A stretch of DNA of 64,000 nt, taken from Circinella minor. Its lineage: Eukaryota; Mucoromycota; Mucoromycetes; Mucorales; Lichtheimiaceae. A model generated the notes under the pieces. The model had not been told where the DNA came from, did not search any database, and saw nothing but the letters and a program-made list of their open reading frames with translations. Positions 63,414 to 64,000 of this stretch are shown piece after piece (the first letter of the stretch is position 1; each line of letters begins with the position of its first letter). The stretch spans positions 465,732-529,731 of the forward strand of contig JAEPRB010000002.1 in the NCBI GenBank assembly GCA_016758965.1, read 5' to 3'. The position numbers and the translations under genes were made by a program.

Positions 63414-63619
63414 ATTGAGTTATATTATATAGTAATAAGGGTCTTTTGACAAAGATGAAACGTCTATTATACAGTAACTCAATGTTTAATTTAAAGCCAG
63501 AGTAGAAAGGCTATCAACATATATGGCTGAACCTATTTTCTCAATTGTTACACATGTAGTCAAAGTGTAGTTTCATTGGCAGACATAAATCGTCAAAACC
63601 TTTTTTTATTAGAAGTTCA

Positions 63620-63643
63620 AGCCTCACTCATGTTATCCCCGCC
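63620..63643 (-). repeat. Right terminal inverted repeat
   Basis: On the plus strand it reads AGCCTCACTCATG and ends CCCCGCC. It is the inverted partner of 57496-57519 and lies 206 bp upstream of the transposon gene's start codon. Confidence 0.75.
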
Positions 63644-63651
63644 CAAATCCT
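63644..63651 (+). repeat. Right 8-bp target-site duplication
   Basis: CAAATCCT, identical to the left copy. Confidence 0.75.
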
Positions 63652-63852
63652 GACATAGCAATTTAAAACTCATATTGGTCACTAGCTTGTTTTGGAAATT
63701 TGTGTATCCACAAAATTCACATCAATCATCATACATGCAAAATATTATTGGTCAAAAATAAACATTGATGGTGGTAATAAAAAATATATTCATAAAAAAT
63801 AATAATAGAAATAAAATTATAATAAAAATAAAATTATAATAAAAATAAAAAT

Positions 63853-64000
63853 AAAACAATAAAACAATAAAATAATAAAACAATAAAACAATAAAACAAT
63901 AAAACAATAAAACAATAAAACAATAAAACAATAAAACAATAAAACAATAAAACAATAAAACAATAAAACAATAAAACAATAAAACAATAAAACAATAAAA
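63853..64000 (+). repeat. Octanucleotide tandem array (CAATAAAA)n running off the window
   Basis: About 18 nearly perfect 8-bp units with one 5-bp slip (AATAATAAAA). They follow a related AATAAAA-rich region (63775-63852) and reach the last base of the window. Confidence 0.9.

Larger units (their letters stand above)
57496..63643. mobile_element. Complete 6.1-kb DNA transposon carrying an exonuclease-transposase gene
   Basis: The element is bounded by 24-bp terminal inverted repeats (57496-57519 and 63620-63643) that agree at 20 of 24 positions. Both contain GGATAACATG and TGAGGCT and both begin GGC. A perfect 8-bp duplication CAAATCCT flanks it. The interior carries one large split gene on the minus strand (57742-63413), now degenerate, plus a 16-bp-arm hairpin just inside the left end and an inserted short repeat. 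An 8-bp duplication occurs with several cut-and-paste groups (hAT, P, Zisupton/KDZ), so it does not by itself name the superfamily. Confidence 0.8.

Noticed and set aside
63752..63979. Minus-strand frame of repeated Phe-Tyr-Cys-Phe-Ile-Val-Leu-Leu
   Set aside because: It is only the translation of the octanucleotide array; no start context or other coding sign.
1..64000. CRISPR arrays, bacterial operons, prophage
   Set aside because: The genes are spliced and eukaryotic, and no spaced direct repeats of CRISPR type were seen.

Overview
The window looks like nuclear DNA of an early-diverging fungus, most likely a member of the Mucoromycota. The reasons are strong AT-richness, short GT-AG introns (mostly 55-120 nt, donors GTAAGT/GTAAAT), many CAA/CAG-coded glutamine runs, and fungal gene content (copper-fist regulator, GID ligase scaffold, Bem3-like RhoGAP, CM1-type microtubule organiser). 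The assignment is inference; no rRNA or other marker is present.

Gene-rich left part (1-26.6 kb). In order: a tandem START-domain membrane-anchored protein (+, 5' cut by the window edge); a peroxisomal MaoC-type enoyl-CoA hydratase 2 ending in SKL (-); calmodulin (-); a copper-starvation regulator of the Cuf1/Mac1 type (-); a USP30/Ubp1-type deubiquitinase with an N-terminal membrane anchor (+); a Gid1/RanBPM (SPRY-LisH-CTLH-CRA) subunit of the GID ligase (-); a Bem3-like PX-PH-RhoGAP protein (-); and an RWD protein of the Gir2/RWDD1 family (-). All are multi-exon, and exon boundaries were placed by reading splice sites and frame.

Gene-poor middle (26.6-44.2 kb). The only confident gene is a bHLH-zipper factor close to the MiT/TFE class (-, 35.8-37.2 kb). 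The rest is AT-rich and holds two diverged copies of an unexplained dispersed element (about 27.5-29.6 kb and 41.2-41.9 kb). They share a 41-nt block with one mismatch and a GC-rich, hairpin-forming core. The first copy is split by about 1.25 kb containing a TATA box, a possible small membrane-protein gene and an intron.

Right part (44.2-51.5 kb): a CM1-domain coiled-coil protein (Mto1/ApsB-like, +) with only phase-0 introns, and a highly expressed-looking pyruvate kinase gene (+).

Transposon-rich end (51.5-64 kb): coding-like relics; a 936-bp Mutator-like non-autonomous element with about 80-95 bp inverted repeats and a 9-bp target duplication; and a complete 6,148-bp DNA transposon (57496-63643) with 24-bp terminal inverted repeats and a perfect 8-bp target duplication. 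The transposon carries one large, spliced, degenerate gene. Its order is AT-hooks, a Cys-rich domain, a DDE-like transposase core, an RNase D-type DEDDy 3'-5' exonuclease, the rest of the transposase, and a Gln-rich tail with a zinc knuckle. This is the most interesting object in the window. The window ends in an octanucleotide (CAATAAAA) array.
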